Of a DNA stretch of 64,000 bases, positions 16,383 to 24,523 are shown piece by piece. Both the position numbers and the translations under genes were made by a program. Below the pieces are notes generated by a model, which made no database searches, had not been told where the DNA came from, and worked only from the letters and a program-made list of their open reading frames with translations. This DNA comes from Rhodococcus wratislaviensis. GTDB taxonomy: Bacteria; Actinomycetota; Actinomycetes; Mycobacteriales; Mycobacteriaceae. The stretch spans positions 1 through 64,000 of the forward strand of contig NZ_UAUI01000009.1 of NCBI RefSeq assembly GCF_900455735.1, read 5' to 3'. Numbering within the stretch: the first letter of the stretch is position 1; the number at the start of each line of letters is the position of its first letter.

Positions 16383-17383
16383 CGGCGTTCCTGTGTCTCG
16401 TGCAGGCCGGGAAAGACGTCGTCGAAGAGCCGCAACCAGTTCTCGCCGAGAATCTTCGCGATGGTCTCGTCGTCGAGTCCGACATCGTGCAGGCACTCGG
16501 TGAGAACCGGGAAGTCGGACGGGCCGGAAAACCAGTTCGGCCACATCGGCCACTCGGGTTCGACCGGATTCTGGCTGGGCGGGCGCCAGCGACCGTTGCG
16601 CAACCACGCGACGTAGTCCTCCGACCAGTTTCTGGTGCAGTCACTCCCGATCGCGACGTGGTCGGGCCCGATCTGGTCGACGAGTCGCGCGACCATGACC
16701 GCGAAGTCGGAGCTGGAGGTGGTTTCCCCGCCGAGAACGTTGGGGTAGAGGCAACATCCGATCACGCCGCCACGGGCCGCCAGCGCATCGATGACCTCGT
16801 CCGGCTTGTTGCGGGGGCTGTCGACGAACCACGTCGGGTTCGAATGGGTGATCGCGATAGGCCTTTCGGATGCGTCGATCGCATCCAGGCAGGTACGGTT
16901 TCCGACGTGCGAGAGGTCGACGAGCATCCCCACGCGATTCATTTCGCCGATCAGTATTCGCCCGAACGCGGTGAGTCCCGAGTCGTGCTCGTCGTAGCAG
17001 GCGCCGCCCGCCAGGTTCTGAATGTTGTAGGTGAGTTGCGCGACACGAACGCCCAATCGATGGAAGATCTCCACCATCCGGTAGTCGTCCCCGAACGGCG
17101 AGGAGTTCTGGAACCCGAGGAGTACGGCGATCCGGTTGTCCCGCTTCGCAGTGCGAATGTCTTCGGACGTCTCCGCGAGGGTGACGATGTCGTTGTTGTC
17201 GGCGGCGAGTTGATACCACTGCGCGACGGCGCCGAGAGTGTCGGTCGGCCCGTCCCACACCGCGCAGGTGGCGTTCACACCTGTGACACCACCGGCTCGG
17301 AGTTCCTCGAGGACCTTCCGGTCCCAGTTGTTGATCTGAAGACCGTCCACCACCAGCAGGTCGGAGTGAGTGAGCGTGTGCAC
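16379..17383 (-). CDS. Renal-dipeptidase (M19) family hydrolase, variant without HxD motif
   Basis: A 334-residue M19-family TIM-barrel protein. The metal-site segments VDLSHVGNRT and PIAITHSNPTW (two His ligands) and VAIGSDCTRNW (the family's GSD region) are present. The usual N-terminal zinc motif (DGHND) is replaced by VVDGLQINNW, so the HxD pair is missing. That marks a divergent subgroup that may bind metal differently or act on a non-dipeptide amide. GTG 17383 follows AAAGGATTCCTA; the TAG of the upstream gene shares its last base with it (TAGTG). Confidence 0.8.
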   Translation of the reverse strand: MHTLTHSDLLVVDGLQINNWDRKVLEELRAGGVTGVNATCAVWDGPTDTLGAVAQWYQLAADNNDIVTLAETSEDIRTAKRDNRIAVLLGFQNSSPFGDDYRMVEIFHRLGVRVAQLTYNIQNLAGGACYDEHDSGLTAFGRILIGEMNRVGMLVDLSHVGNRTCLDAIDASERPIAITHSNPTWFVDSPRNKPDEVIDALAARGGVIGCCLYPNVLGGETTSSSDFAVMVARLVDQIGPDHVAIGSDCTRNWSEDYVAWLRNGRWRPPSQNPVEPEWPMWPNWFSGPSDFPVLTECLHDVGLDDETIAKILGENWLRLFDDVFPGLHETQERR

Positions 17384-19101
17384 TAGGAATCCTTTCGCGG
17401 CTTGCGGGTGAAGATCCAGTCGTCGTCGACTCCGGCGGCGACGTCGTCGGCCCGTGGGGCTCCCGAGTAGAGGGTCACGCGGAGCCAGTCGGTCGATTGC
17501 GGGCTGTAGTTGTCCATTCCGTACATCGCCAGCTGGAATCGCTGCAGATTCAGGGGAAGGAACTTTTCGGCGAGCAGGTTGTCGTGTGCCTCCGAATACG
17601 GGACGTCGGCGAGTGTCTGGACGCGGGCGACGATTCCGCGGTGCCACGGGTGCTCGACGAGAAAGGCGGCGACCGGCGTTTCGTCATGCGTCGACGCGAG
17701 ATCGCGGTCCAGAGCGGCGACGGACCGGGCGATGTCGATCGGATGCTCGACGTTCTCGCCGGGATCGATACCTCTGCGTCCGCGACGCGGCTCTTCGTTG
17801 TTCTCCGAGGAGAACCAGAAGTGGGTCAGCTCGTCGGGATCGTCGAAGTCGAAACGCCGCACCCACGCGTAGCGTTCTCGCACGACGGAACGCAACTGGG
17901 CGCAGGTCTGCGCGGGATCGACGTCCTGCCGTTGATCGCAGCACAGCAACTCCTCGACCTCGGCGTCGAGTTGAGGATGTACCTCGACGATCACGCTGTC
18001 CATGACACTGCGGACTTCGGGGCCGAATGTCGCCGCCTGCTCGTGGAGTTCCCGCCACGCATGTGTCGTTGCTTCGCCGCCGATCGTCCCGCTGTCGATG
18101 TACTCGGCCAGCATGGCCCGGAGTGGTTCGAGCTGGGACGAGAGTTCGCCGCACGGGACGAAGGGCGCAGTCGCCAGGTCTGCACGTTCGCGGAAGTAGT
18201 GGGTGGCTCGCTCGAGCAGGTCACCGGCAGTGTGGATGCGCCGATCGGCGGGTGTGGTCGCCTGTGCCAGGGCGTGCGCGAGTGGGAGCTCGCGCGTGGC
18301 GCACCAGGCGTCGAGCACGTGCGGGTGGTTGATCACGTAGGGCACCATGCCGAGACCCGTGGCGTTGCCCAGCCCGAGGTAGCGTCGCCAGTCTCCGGAC
18401 AGCCGCACCGACAGAGGGTTTCGGGCGCGGGCACAGTGCTCGACGAGGTCGTAACTGAGCTCGCGCAACAGCCAGGCGGTCAGCATGTGTGCCCGGTAGG
18501 GGAGACGCAGAGGATGGCCGGCATCGAGCCGATCGAAATCTGCGAGCCCGAACTTTCCGTTGCTGTAGAACGCGGTACTCCGCAGAATGTAGGCGGCATC
18601 GCCCATGGTCGTGATGTCCGGTTGAGTGCCCTCGGAGAGGCGGTCGACGACGTAGTCGAAGAATCGGGCACTGCGGTTTGCCCGCGTCCAGATGAGAGTG
18701 CCGTCGTCTGCCCGGCCTTCTTCCTGACGCGGTACCTGCGAGCGCAATGCGTTCGCTCGGCTCTCGGTCAGCGGTCCCTCGATCAGGGCGCCGGTGACGT
18801 CCCAGGCCTTGGCGATGACACGATCGGTTCGATCGCTCTCGATGAGGGTCGTCGAGAACACGACGAATCGCACCTCGTGTGAACCGATGACGACGCGGTA
18901 CACGATCTCGCCGCGGCCGGCATCATCGACGTCCCAGCGCTCGCGTTCCACCCGCCAGTTCTGCGCGGCCGCCGTTCGGAGGAAGGACCGGGCGAAGCTG
19001 TGCCGGGTGTAGCGTGCCGCTCCCATGTCGGCCGGGTCCAGGACCTGCTCGGGCGATCGCGCCAGGGTCTGTGTCCGGCGGAGGGTATCGGTCGGCCTCA
19101 T
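17383..19101 (-). CDS. Large protein of unknown function in RidA/dipeptidase operon
   Basis: A 572-residue soluble protein that I do not recognise. The N-terminus (HSFARSFLRTAAAQNWRVER, then IVYRVVIGSHEVRFVVFSTT) looks alpha/beta. The middle is helical (MLTAWLLRELSYDLVEHCAR, GLGNATGLGMVPYVINHPHV). The C-terminus ends in WLRVTLYSGAPRADD. It has no signal peptide, membrane helix, nucleotide-binding or obvious metal motif. Start and stop overlap both neighbours (aldehyde dehydrogenase by ATGA, dipeptidase by one base), so it is almost certainly translated with them. It may be a new enzyme or subunit of a degradative complex. Confidence 0.7.
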   Translation of the reverse strand: MRPTDTLRRTQTLARSPEQVLDPADMGAARYTRHSFARSFLRTAAAQNWRVERERWDVDDAGRGEIVYRVVIGSHEVRFVVFSTTLIESDRTDRVIAKAWDVTGALIEGPLTESRANALRSQVPRQEEGRADDGTLIWTRANRSARFFDYVVDRLSEGTQPDITTMGDAAYILRSTAFYSNGKFGLADFDRLDAGHPLRLPYRAHMLTAWLLRELSYDLVEHCARARNPLSVRLSGDWRRYLGLGNATGLGMVPYVINHPHVLDAWCATRELPLAHALAQATTPADRRIHTAGDLLERATHYFRERADLATAPFVPCGELSSQLEPLRAMLAEYIDSGTIGGEATTHAWRELHEQAATFGPEVRSVMDSVIVEVHPQLDAEVEELLCCDQRQDVDPAQTCAQLRSVVRERYAWVRRFDFDDPDELTHFWFSSENNEEPRRGRRGIDPGENVEHPIDIARSVAALDRDLASTHDETPVAAFLVEHPWHRGIVARVQTLADVPYSEAHDNLLAEKFLPLNLQRFQLAMYGMDNYSPQSTDWLRVTLYSGAPRADDVAAGVDDDWIFTRKPRKDS

Positions 19102-20579
19102 GCGTCACTCCTCGGCGTTCCGGTGCGGGCGTAGGCGATCTTGCTCCAGGTGAAGAACTCGGCACTGGTTGCCGCATTCTGCTCACGGGGAGCAGGGAAG
19201 GAGGAGTCCTTGAGTCCGCCGAAGGGAGCATGGAGTTCGGACCCGGTGTTGGGGGCGTTGACTTTGATCAGTCCCGCTTCGAGGTCACGAATGCAGCGTC
19301 GAACTGCGCGCTCGTCACACGTGAACACTGCGGCGGTGAGGCCGAAGGGTGTCGCGTTCGCCATGGCGATGGCCTCGTCGAGGTCCTCCGCGCGCAAAAT
19401 CGTGGTCACCGGTCCGAACACCTCCTCTCGGCAGATGGTCAATTCGGTGGTGCCGGCGAGCAGAGTGGGGGCGACGAAGGCGGCACCCGACGTGGGGAGT
19501 GGTGCGCGCGCCAGCAATTCGGCGCCCTCGGACAGCGCCTGGTCGACTGCGGCCGTTACCTCCTTCGCCGCGCGGGACGAGACGAGCGGGCCGATCTGCG
19601 ACTCGGGTGCCAGTCCGTCGCCGACCACCAGTTCCTCGACGCGGGCGACGAGTTCGGGAACGAGTGCGTCGTAGGCGTCGCCGACCGCGATGATCCTTCG
19701 CGTCGCCGTACATTTCTGACCGGTGCTTCCCATGGCACCGGCGATCAGCACGGCTGCTGCGTCGTGCGGATCGACGTCGGGGAGCACTATTGCCGCGTTG
19801 TGCCCGCCGAGTTCCATCTGGACCTTGGCGCCGCGGGGGACGGCGGCAGCCTGGATCGACCTGCCCACCGGTACCGACCCGGTGAAGGTGACTCCGGAGA
19901 TCTCTTCCCGGGCAACCAGTTCGGCGCCGATCGGGCCCGGTCCCAGGATCATGTTGAGGACACCTGCCGGGACACCCGCTGTGGCAAGGACTTCGGCAAA
20001 GGCCGCGGCGACCGCAACTGTGTCGCTGGCGGGTTTCCAGACGACGGTGTTGCCCCAGAGCAGTGCAGGCGCCAGCTTCCAGGCCGGGATCTGGAGCGGG
20101 AAGTTCCACGGGGTGATGGCGGCGACGACGCCGAGCGGGCGCCGGACCGTCCGGATCACCTCGTCGGGATGGGACGAAGGGTAGGTGGCGCCGTCGGCGT
20201 TCCTGCCCTGCGCTGCGTGGTAGTAGAGGGTCTCGACGGTGGCCCCGACTTCGGCGCGCGACTCGGGGAGGGTCTTGCCCTGCTCTCGGGTCATCAGCTC
20301 CGCGATCGCGTCCGCACGTTCGGCCAGGATCTCGGCGGCCCGGCGAAGGACCAGTCCGCGGGCGATGATCCCGCGGTCGTCCCATTCCCGCCGAGCCGAC
20401 ACTGCGGCGGTCACCGCTGCGTCGAGGAGGCGGGTGTCGGCGGGATGGTATTCGGCGACCGCGGTCTCGTCGGCCGGGCTCGTCGTCGTGGTGACCGGAC
20501 CGTCGCCGTCCACCCATTCACCGCCGATCAGGTGGCGTAGAAAGTTGTCCGTGTCCGGCGCGGTGACGTGGTGCTCCAC
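19098..20579 (-). CDS. NAD(P)-dependent aldehyde dehydrogenase (2-oxoglutarate semialdehyde-type)
   Basis: A 493-residue aldehyde dehydrogenase. The cofactor/oxyanion segment is AITPWNFPLQIPAWKLAPAL. The catalytic Glu is in VQMELGGHNAAI (~268), and the nucleophile Cys is in GSTGQKCTATRR (~302). EVFGPV and SELHAPFGGLKDSS close the fold. The GQKCTATRR context is closest to 2-oxoglutarate semialdehyde dehydrogenases of sugar and proline-type catabolism. GTG 20579 has GAGGAG six bases upstream and gives normal length. It is the first gene of the leftward operon, divergent from a LysR regulator. The substrate aldehyde is unknown. Confidence 0.88.
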   Translation of the reverse strand: MEHHVTAPDTDNFLRHLIGGEWVDGDGPVTTTTSPADETAVAEYHPADTRLLDAAVTAAVSARREWDDRGIIARGLVLRRAAEILAERADAIAELMTREQGKTLPESRAEVGATVETLYYHAAQGRNADGATYPSSHPDEVIRTVRRPLGVVAAITPWNFPLQIPAWKLAPALLWGNTVVWKPASDTVAVAAAFAEVLATAGVPAGVLNMILGPGPIGAELVAREEISGVTFTGSVPVGRSIQAAAVPRGAKVQMELGGHNAAIVLPDVDPHDAAAVLIAGAMGSTGQKCTATRRIIAVGDAYDALVPELVARVEELVVGDGLAPESQIGPLVSSRAAKEVTAAVDQALSEGAELLARAPLPTSGAAFVAPTLLAGTTELTICREEVFGPVTTILRAEDLDEAIAMANATPFGLTAAVFTCDERAVRRCIRDLEAGLIKVNAPNTGSELHAPFGGLKDSSFPAPREQNAATSAEFFTWSKIAYARTGTPRSDA

Positions 20580-20666
20580 TGCTGACTCCTCGAAGGCATG
20601 GTAGTTCGGTGCCTTCAACGCTAGGCCGGGCACACACCGCGCAGAAGTACCTATTGTCAACCGACT

Positions 20667-20683
20667 GATAAGTTGCAAGTATC
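20667..20683. promoter_or_regulatory. LysR-type box in ALDH-LysR divergent region
   Basis: GATAAGTTGCAAGTATC has inverted GATA/TATC ends and ends seven bases before the LysR start codon, facing the aldehyde dehydrogenase promoter. This is the expected position for the autoregulatory site of a divergent LysR regulator. It is assigned by position and symmetry only. Confidence 0.45.
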
Positions 20684-20689
20684 AATCGC

Positions 20690-21589
20690 GTGGAACTGCG
20701 GCAGCTTCGATACTTCGTCACGGTGGCCGAGGAGATGAACTTCAGGCGCGCTGCGGAACGCCTGCACATCGCGCAGCCGGCACTGAGTCAGCAGATCAGC
20801 AAGTTCGAGAAGGAACTGCGAACCACCCTGTTCGAGAGAACCACGCGACGCGTCGAGCTGACCGACGCGGGCCGGGTGCTCCTGGACGAGGGCCGACGCG
20901 TCCTCGCGGAAGCCGATCACGCGCTGGCGGCAGTGGAGCAGGTCGCGCACGGTGAGGTCGGGCTGCTGCGCATCGGCTTCGTCAGTTCCGCGGCGCTGAG
21001 GATCGTCCCCGCCACGGTGCTCGCCCTGCAGAAGGCATGGCCCGGTGTCCAGGTCGAACTGTCCGAGTCGACGACCGACCGTCAGCTGTCCGGGATCGCC
21101 GACGGAATTCTCGACATCGGACTGGTGCGTGAGGTCGACCGTGCGGAGGGCATCGTGGTGCGCCCGCTGACCCGCGAGCCGCTGCTGGTCGCGATGCACT
21201 CTTCGCATCCCTTCGCGAACCGGACGTCGGTGCGGCTCGTCGAATTGCGCGACGAACGGTTCCTCACCTTTCCGCGAGGCCAGGTTTCGCGACTCTACGA
21301 CCACATCGCCGCCCTGTGCCACCACGCGGGCTTCCGGTTGGAGGCCGCCCAGGAGGCGCTGCAGTTTCCGACTCTCCTCGGGTTGGTCGCCGCGAACACC
21401 GGCGTCACCATCGTCCCCGCCAGCCTCAGGGCCCTGCACCTACCGGACCTGCGGTACGTTGCGCTCTCCGATCCGCAGGCGGCCTCGACCGTCTCGGTCG
21501 CGTATCGCGCCGACAGACAACAGGTCCCGGCGATCCGGCATTTCCTCGACGTCGCATCGTCCCTCGACCTGACGGACGAAACCCGATAG
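20690..21589 (+). CDS. LysR-family transcriptional regulator
   Basis: A 299-residue LysR regulator starting at GTG 20690. The N-terminal winged helix is ELRQLRYFVTVAEEMNFRRA, AERLHIAQPALSQQISKFEK. The periplasmic-binding-like effector domain (~90-290) includes GLLRIGFVSSAALRIVPATV and DIGLVREVD. The N-terminus is of the CatR/BenM/CbbR-like catabolic type. It is divergent from the aldehyde dehydrogenase operon and is its probable activator. The inducer is unknown, presumably a pathway intermediate. Confidence 0.92.
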   Translation: MELRQLRYFVTVAEEMNFRRAAERLHIAQPALSQQISKFEKELRTTLFERTTRRVELTDAGRVLLDEGRRVLAEADHALAAVEQVAHGEVGLLRIGFVSSAALRIVPATVLALQKAWPGVQVELSESTTDRQLSGIADGILDIGLVREVDRAEGIVVRPLTREPLLVAMHSSHPFANRTSVRLVELRDERFLTFPRGQVSRLYDHIAALCHHAGFRLEAAQEALQFPTLLGLVAANTGVTIVPASLRALHLPDLRYVALSDPQAASTVSVAYRADRQQVPAIRHFLDVASSLDLTDETR

Positions 21590-21593
21590 GCGG

Positions 21594-23630
21594 TTATCCG
21601 ACCTCGAAGTCGTTCGACGTCCCGGTGAATGCGGTGATCGCGCCTGCCGCGTCGCGGCTGTTGCCGAAGTGCTGCACACGGTAGCGACCGGCGGGGGTAC
21701 CGTCCGGGACGTCCCACGTGATGCGCGCGAGCGACTGGTTCGGCCCGGTGCGCGTCCAGCTGTACTTGGTCGACCAGTCGCCGTCGTCGGCGTGACGCAC
21801 CCAGCCGTCGCCGACCCGGCGCTGGATCTCGAGGAACGTGCCACGTCGGCGCGCATCGTTCCGGGGGTGGCCGGTGACGAACTCGACCGCGATCTGTTCG
21901 CCCGCCGACACTTTCGCGGCGGGCTGGGTCAGCACGTCGCCGAAGACGCGGCTTGCGGGCGGTTCGTCGCGGTCGATGCCCGGACCGAGGTAGGGCTGGA
22001 ACTGCGACAGGTCGCGGGGTGCCGGGCCGCGGGGAACGTCGCGGCCGGTGCGCAGAGCGTCGGCCAGTGCCGCGAACCCCTGCTGGTACGCGGGCAGCGT
22101 GTACCGGCCGAAGAGGGTCGAGCCGCCCTCGTACTGCTGCGCGTCGTACTCCTGCGGGGTGGTGCAGTAACTCGCGTACGAGTTGGCGTAACCCTGGAAG
22201 ATCACGTTCTCCAGGGGCACCCCGAGTCTGTCGGCGACGGTGCGGCGGATCCGCAGCCCGGATACGATCGTGAATTCCGCTGGGCCGCCCACGACATACA
22301 CGCCGCCGATGCGGATGATCTGAATCTTCAGCACGTGCGGAACCCACCCGTCGGGTGGCAGCAGACCGACGGCCACCAGCACGAGTTTCGGGGCCTGCGC
22401 GTCCTGCAGCCACTGCGGGATCGGCGCGTCCATCCCGCCGAGTGCGTCGACGAGCGGGTTGGTGGTGCCCTCCGGGAAGATCGGGATGGCCGGACCGTCC
22501 TCGGTGCTGCCCGCGCTCATGGCGGCACCGACACACGCGGGGGACGTCCGGTAGGTGCGGCCGTCAGGGGTGTATTCGCCGCCGACCTCCTGATTCGCCA
22601 TGTCGAGGTACATGATTCGGCTGTCCATGCCGCCGGTGAGGGACTCCGACGCCGACTCCCACGCCGTCCGGGCGGCCTCGACCTGCCGCTGCCCGATGAT
22701 GCGGGTGTTCTCGAACTCGTCGTCGGTGGGACCGTGGCCGGGCCGGAGGTCGAGGTTGGGGGACATGTCGCCGGTGTTCGTCTGCGGGAACGCGGCGACG
22801 AAATGCGGCTTCCGATCGTCGAGGTAACGGACACCCTCGTGGTCGTGCTCCCAGAAGTAGGCGGCCGCACCCTTGTTGTCGCCGGAGATCAGATGGTTCG
22901 TGTCGGTGAGCGAGGCGCCGTGGGTGGGGAACCAGTTGATCGCCCCGACGTCTCTACCGCCCTGCGTGATTCGCAGGACCCGCATCGACGTGTCGATGCC
23001 CAGGGGGTAGTAGTCCCTGTCCTCGGCGGGGTTGCGGTCGAACGCGATCCGCGAACGGTTGACGCTGGCATCGGTGAGTTCGCTGCGGCCGTACGACACC
23101 GAACCGGGAGTGAGGGAATCGTGCGCGGCGGTGATCGCCTCGACGATGCCGCCGACCTCGGCGTCGAACACCTGACGATTGTGGCCGAGCACGGCGAGGT
23201 TGTAGGCGTAGTCGTGGGAGGCGCCGCCGCACGCCGCGTGGGAGTGCACCGCCGTGAGCATGACGTTCCGCTCGGTGTACAGGTCGCCGTGGAGTTCCGC
23301 GAGCCGGGCCAGCACGGCGTCGTGCACTGACTGGAAGATCATACAGACGTCGACGCAGACGTAGACCACACGCTGCCGGCCGGGCTCGGCGAACACGAAC
23401 GCCCGCGCACGGGTTCGCTGATGCAGTCCCTCGGCGCGCTGCTCGAAACTGGAGTACCCCATCATCCCGACGTCGGCGACCGGTCCGGTGGCGTCGGAAA
23501 TGCCGACACCGACGAGGAATTCATCCGAACCGTCGGTGCCGGGATCTGCGGCCGCCGTCCCGGAACCGAGCGCGGCGAGCGCCGGAGTCAGCGCCGCCCC
23601 CGCGAGCACGCTGCGTCGTCTGATCTGCAC
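21594..23630 (-). CDS. Neutral ceramidase, exported (Tat-type signal)
   Basis: A 678-residue neutral/alkaline ceramidase. The N-terminus IRRRSVLAGAALTPALAALG is a twin-arginine-type signal peptide, so the enzyme acts outside the membrane. Family landmarks are GVGISDATGPVADVGMMGYS, the zinc-site region MLTAVHSHAACGG, NWFPTHGASL, FPQTNTGDMSPNL (catalytic Ser region), QGYANSYASYCTTPQEY, and a C-terminal immunoglobulin-like domain. It hydrolyses the amide bond of ceramide; actinobacteria do not usually make sphingolipids, so host or environmental lipid is the likely substrate. GTG 23630 has AAAGGA nine bases upstream. Confidence 0.92.
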   Translation of the reverse strand: MQIRRRSVLAGAALTPALAALGSGTAAADPGTDGSDEFLVGVGISDATGPVADVGMMGYSSFEQRAEGLHQRTRARAFVFAEPGRQRVVYVCVDVCMIFQSVHDAVLARLAELHGDLYTERNVMLTAVHSHAACGGASHDYAYNLAVLGHNRQVFDAEVGGIVEAITAAHDSLTPGSVSYGRSELTDASVNRSRIAFDRNPAEDRDYYPLGIDTSMRVLRITQGGRDVGAINWFPTHGASLTDTNHLISGDNKGAAAYFWEHDHEGVRYLDDRKPHFVAAFPQTNTGDMSPNLDLRPGHGPTDDEFENTRIIGQRQVEAARTAWESASESLTGGMDSRIMYLDMANQEVGGEYTPDGRTYRTSPACVGAAMSAGSTEDGPAIPIFPEGTTNPLVDALGGMDAPIPQWLQDAQAPKLVLVAVGLLPPDGWVPHVLKIQIIRIGGVYVVGGPAEFTIVSGLRIRRTVADRLGVPLENVIFQGYANSYASYCTTPQEYDAQQYEGGSTLFGRYTLPAYQQGFAALADALRTGRDVPRGPAPRDLSQFQPYLGPGIDRDEPPASRVFGDVLTQPAAKVSAGEQIAVEFVTGHPRNDARRRGTFLEIQRRVGDGWVRHADDGDWSTKYSWTRTGPNQSLARITWDVPDGTPAGRYRVQHFGNSRDAAGAITAFTGTSNDFEVG

Positions 23631-23746
23631 TACCGATCGTCCTTTCGGCGGCCGCCCCCCCGAGGGCGGGTGCCACGAATTGGTCAAGCGTCCAGAACCG
23701 TAGCCGGTATTGGACCCCAGTTCGGTAATCGGCGCAACCCCACCCC

Positions 23747-23791
23747 ACGTGAGTGGCAAAGCGTGCCCGCGCACACTTCGCCACTCACGTG
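23747..23791 (-). terminator. Stem-loop after the Rv3519-like gene (repeat family member)
   Basis: Perfect 12-base outer arms CACGTGAGTGGC/GCCACTCACGTG surround inner GCGTGC/GCACAC arms. The element begins three bases beyond the stop of the leftward Rv3519-like gene, the position of its terminator. The motif GTGAGTGGCAAAGCGTGCC is shared with 9843. The rest of 23631-23794 shows no gene. Confidence 0.7.
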
Positions 23792-23794
23792 CGG

Positions 23795-24523
23795 TCAGAC
23801 GGGCTGCGCGTCCCCGAACGTCATCTTCAACTCGGGGATCGAGGACGTGACGAGAGCACGTTTCGGAAGTCCCAGCGACCGCAGTTCGTCGGCGATCGGG
23901 TGGCTGCCCAGTTTCAGCTCCGCGCCTCCGGGCCGGGAGCGAACCCCGGTCGGGCTCATGTCCCAGGTGGTGAACCGGGTGAGTCCGTCGAGGTGCGAAT
24001 AGGCGGCGAGCGACGTGCCGGCCCCCGAGCCCGGTACCGGGATCCCCTGCTTGACGCTCAACTGGGCGATCAGCCGACCGCCCTGACTCACCGAACCGCG
24101 CTTGACGGAACCGGTGTGGTCTACGTCGAAATCGGCCAGGACCTTCGGAAAACCCCAGATACCGCGGCCGGCGGCCAGGGTGAAGTCGCCGTCGACCGGC
24201 AGCTGATGAATCAGAGCACCCGCCCTGCCCCGGGCCAGCGCCTTCAGGTCCTTCGGGACCGAGGCACCGTCGGAACGGTGGTCGCGGACGAGGAACGCCA
24301 CCCCGAATTCGTTGTACGGGCCGAGGTCGCCGTCCGCGTAGTCGACGAACACGAGAACACACACTCCGCGTCCCGGCCGGAACTGCAGGATCTCCAGTCC
24401 GGTGTAGTCGATCAGCGACTGGGCGGCGACGGTCGGCACCGAATACATCGCCATGAACGCCGACGCGGCCCGGATCTCCACGGGCATGTCGACCTGCTTG
24501 CCGAGAACCTGATGCGACGTCAC
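23795..24523 (-). CDS. Acetoacetate decarboxylase-like protein (Rv3519-type)
   Basis: A 242-residue protein of the acetoacetate decarboxylase superfamily, with YNEFGVAFLV, GRGIWGFPKVLADFDV and a Lys-containing segment ELKLGSHPI. In Mycobacterium tuberculosis a protein of this type (Rv3519) is encoded next to cyp142, and the same association is seen here with one SDR between. A role in steroid side-chain or ring catabolism is inferred from that context; the reaction is unknown. GTG 24523 overlaps the SDR stop (GTGA), so the two are coupled. Whether the Schiff-base lysine of true decarboxylases is conserved cannot be judged without alignment. Confidence 0.75.
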   Translation of the reverse strand: MTSHQVLGKQVDMPVEIRAASAFMAMYSVPTVAAQSLIDYTGLEILQFRPGRGVCVLVFVDYADGDLGPYNEFGVAFLVRDHRSDGASVPKDLKALARGRAGALIHQLPVDGDFTLAAGRGIWGFPKVLADFDVDHTGSVKRGSVSQGGRLIAQLSVKQGIPVPGSGAGTSLAAYSHLDGLTRFTTWDMSPTGVRSRPGGAELKLGSHPIADELRSLGLPKRALVTSSIPELKMTFGDAQPV

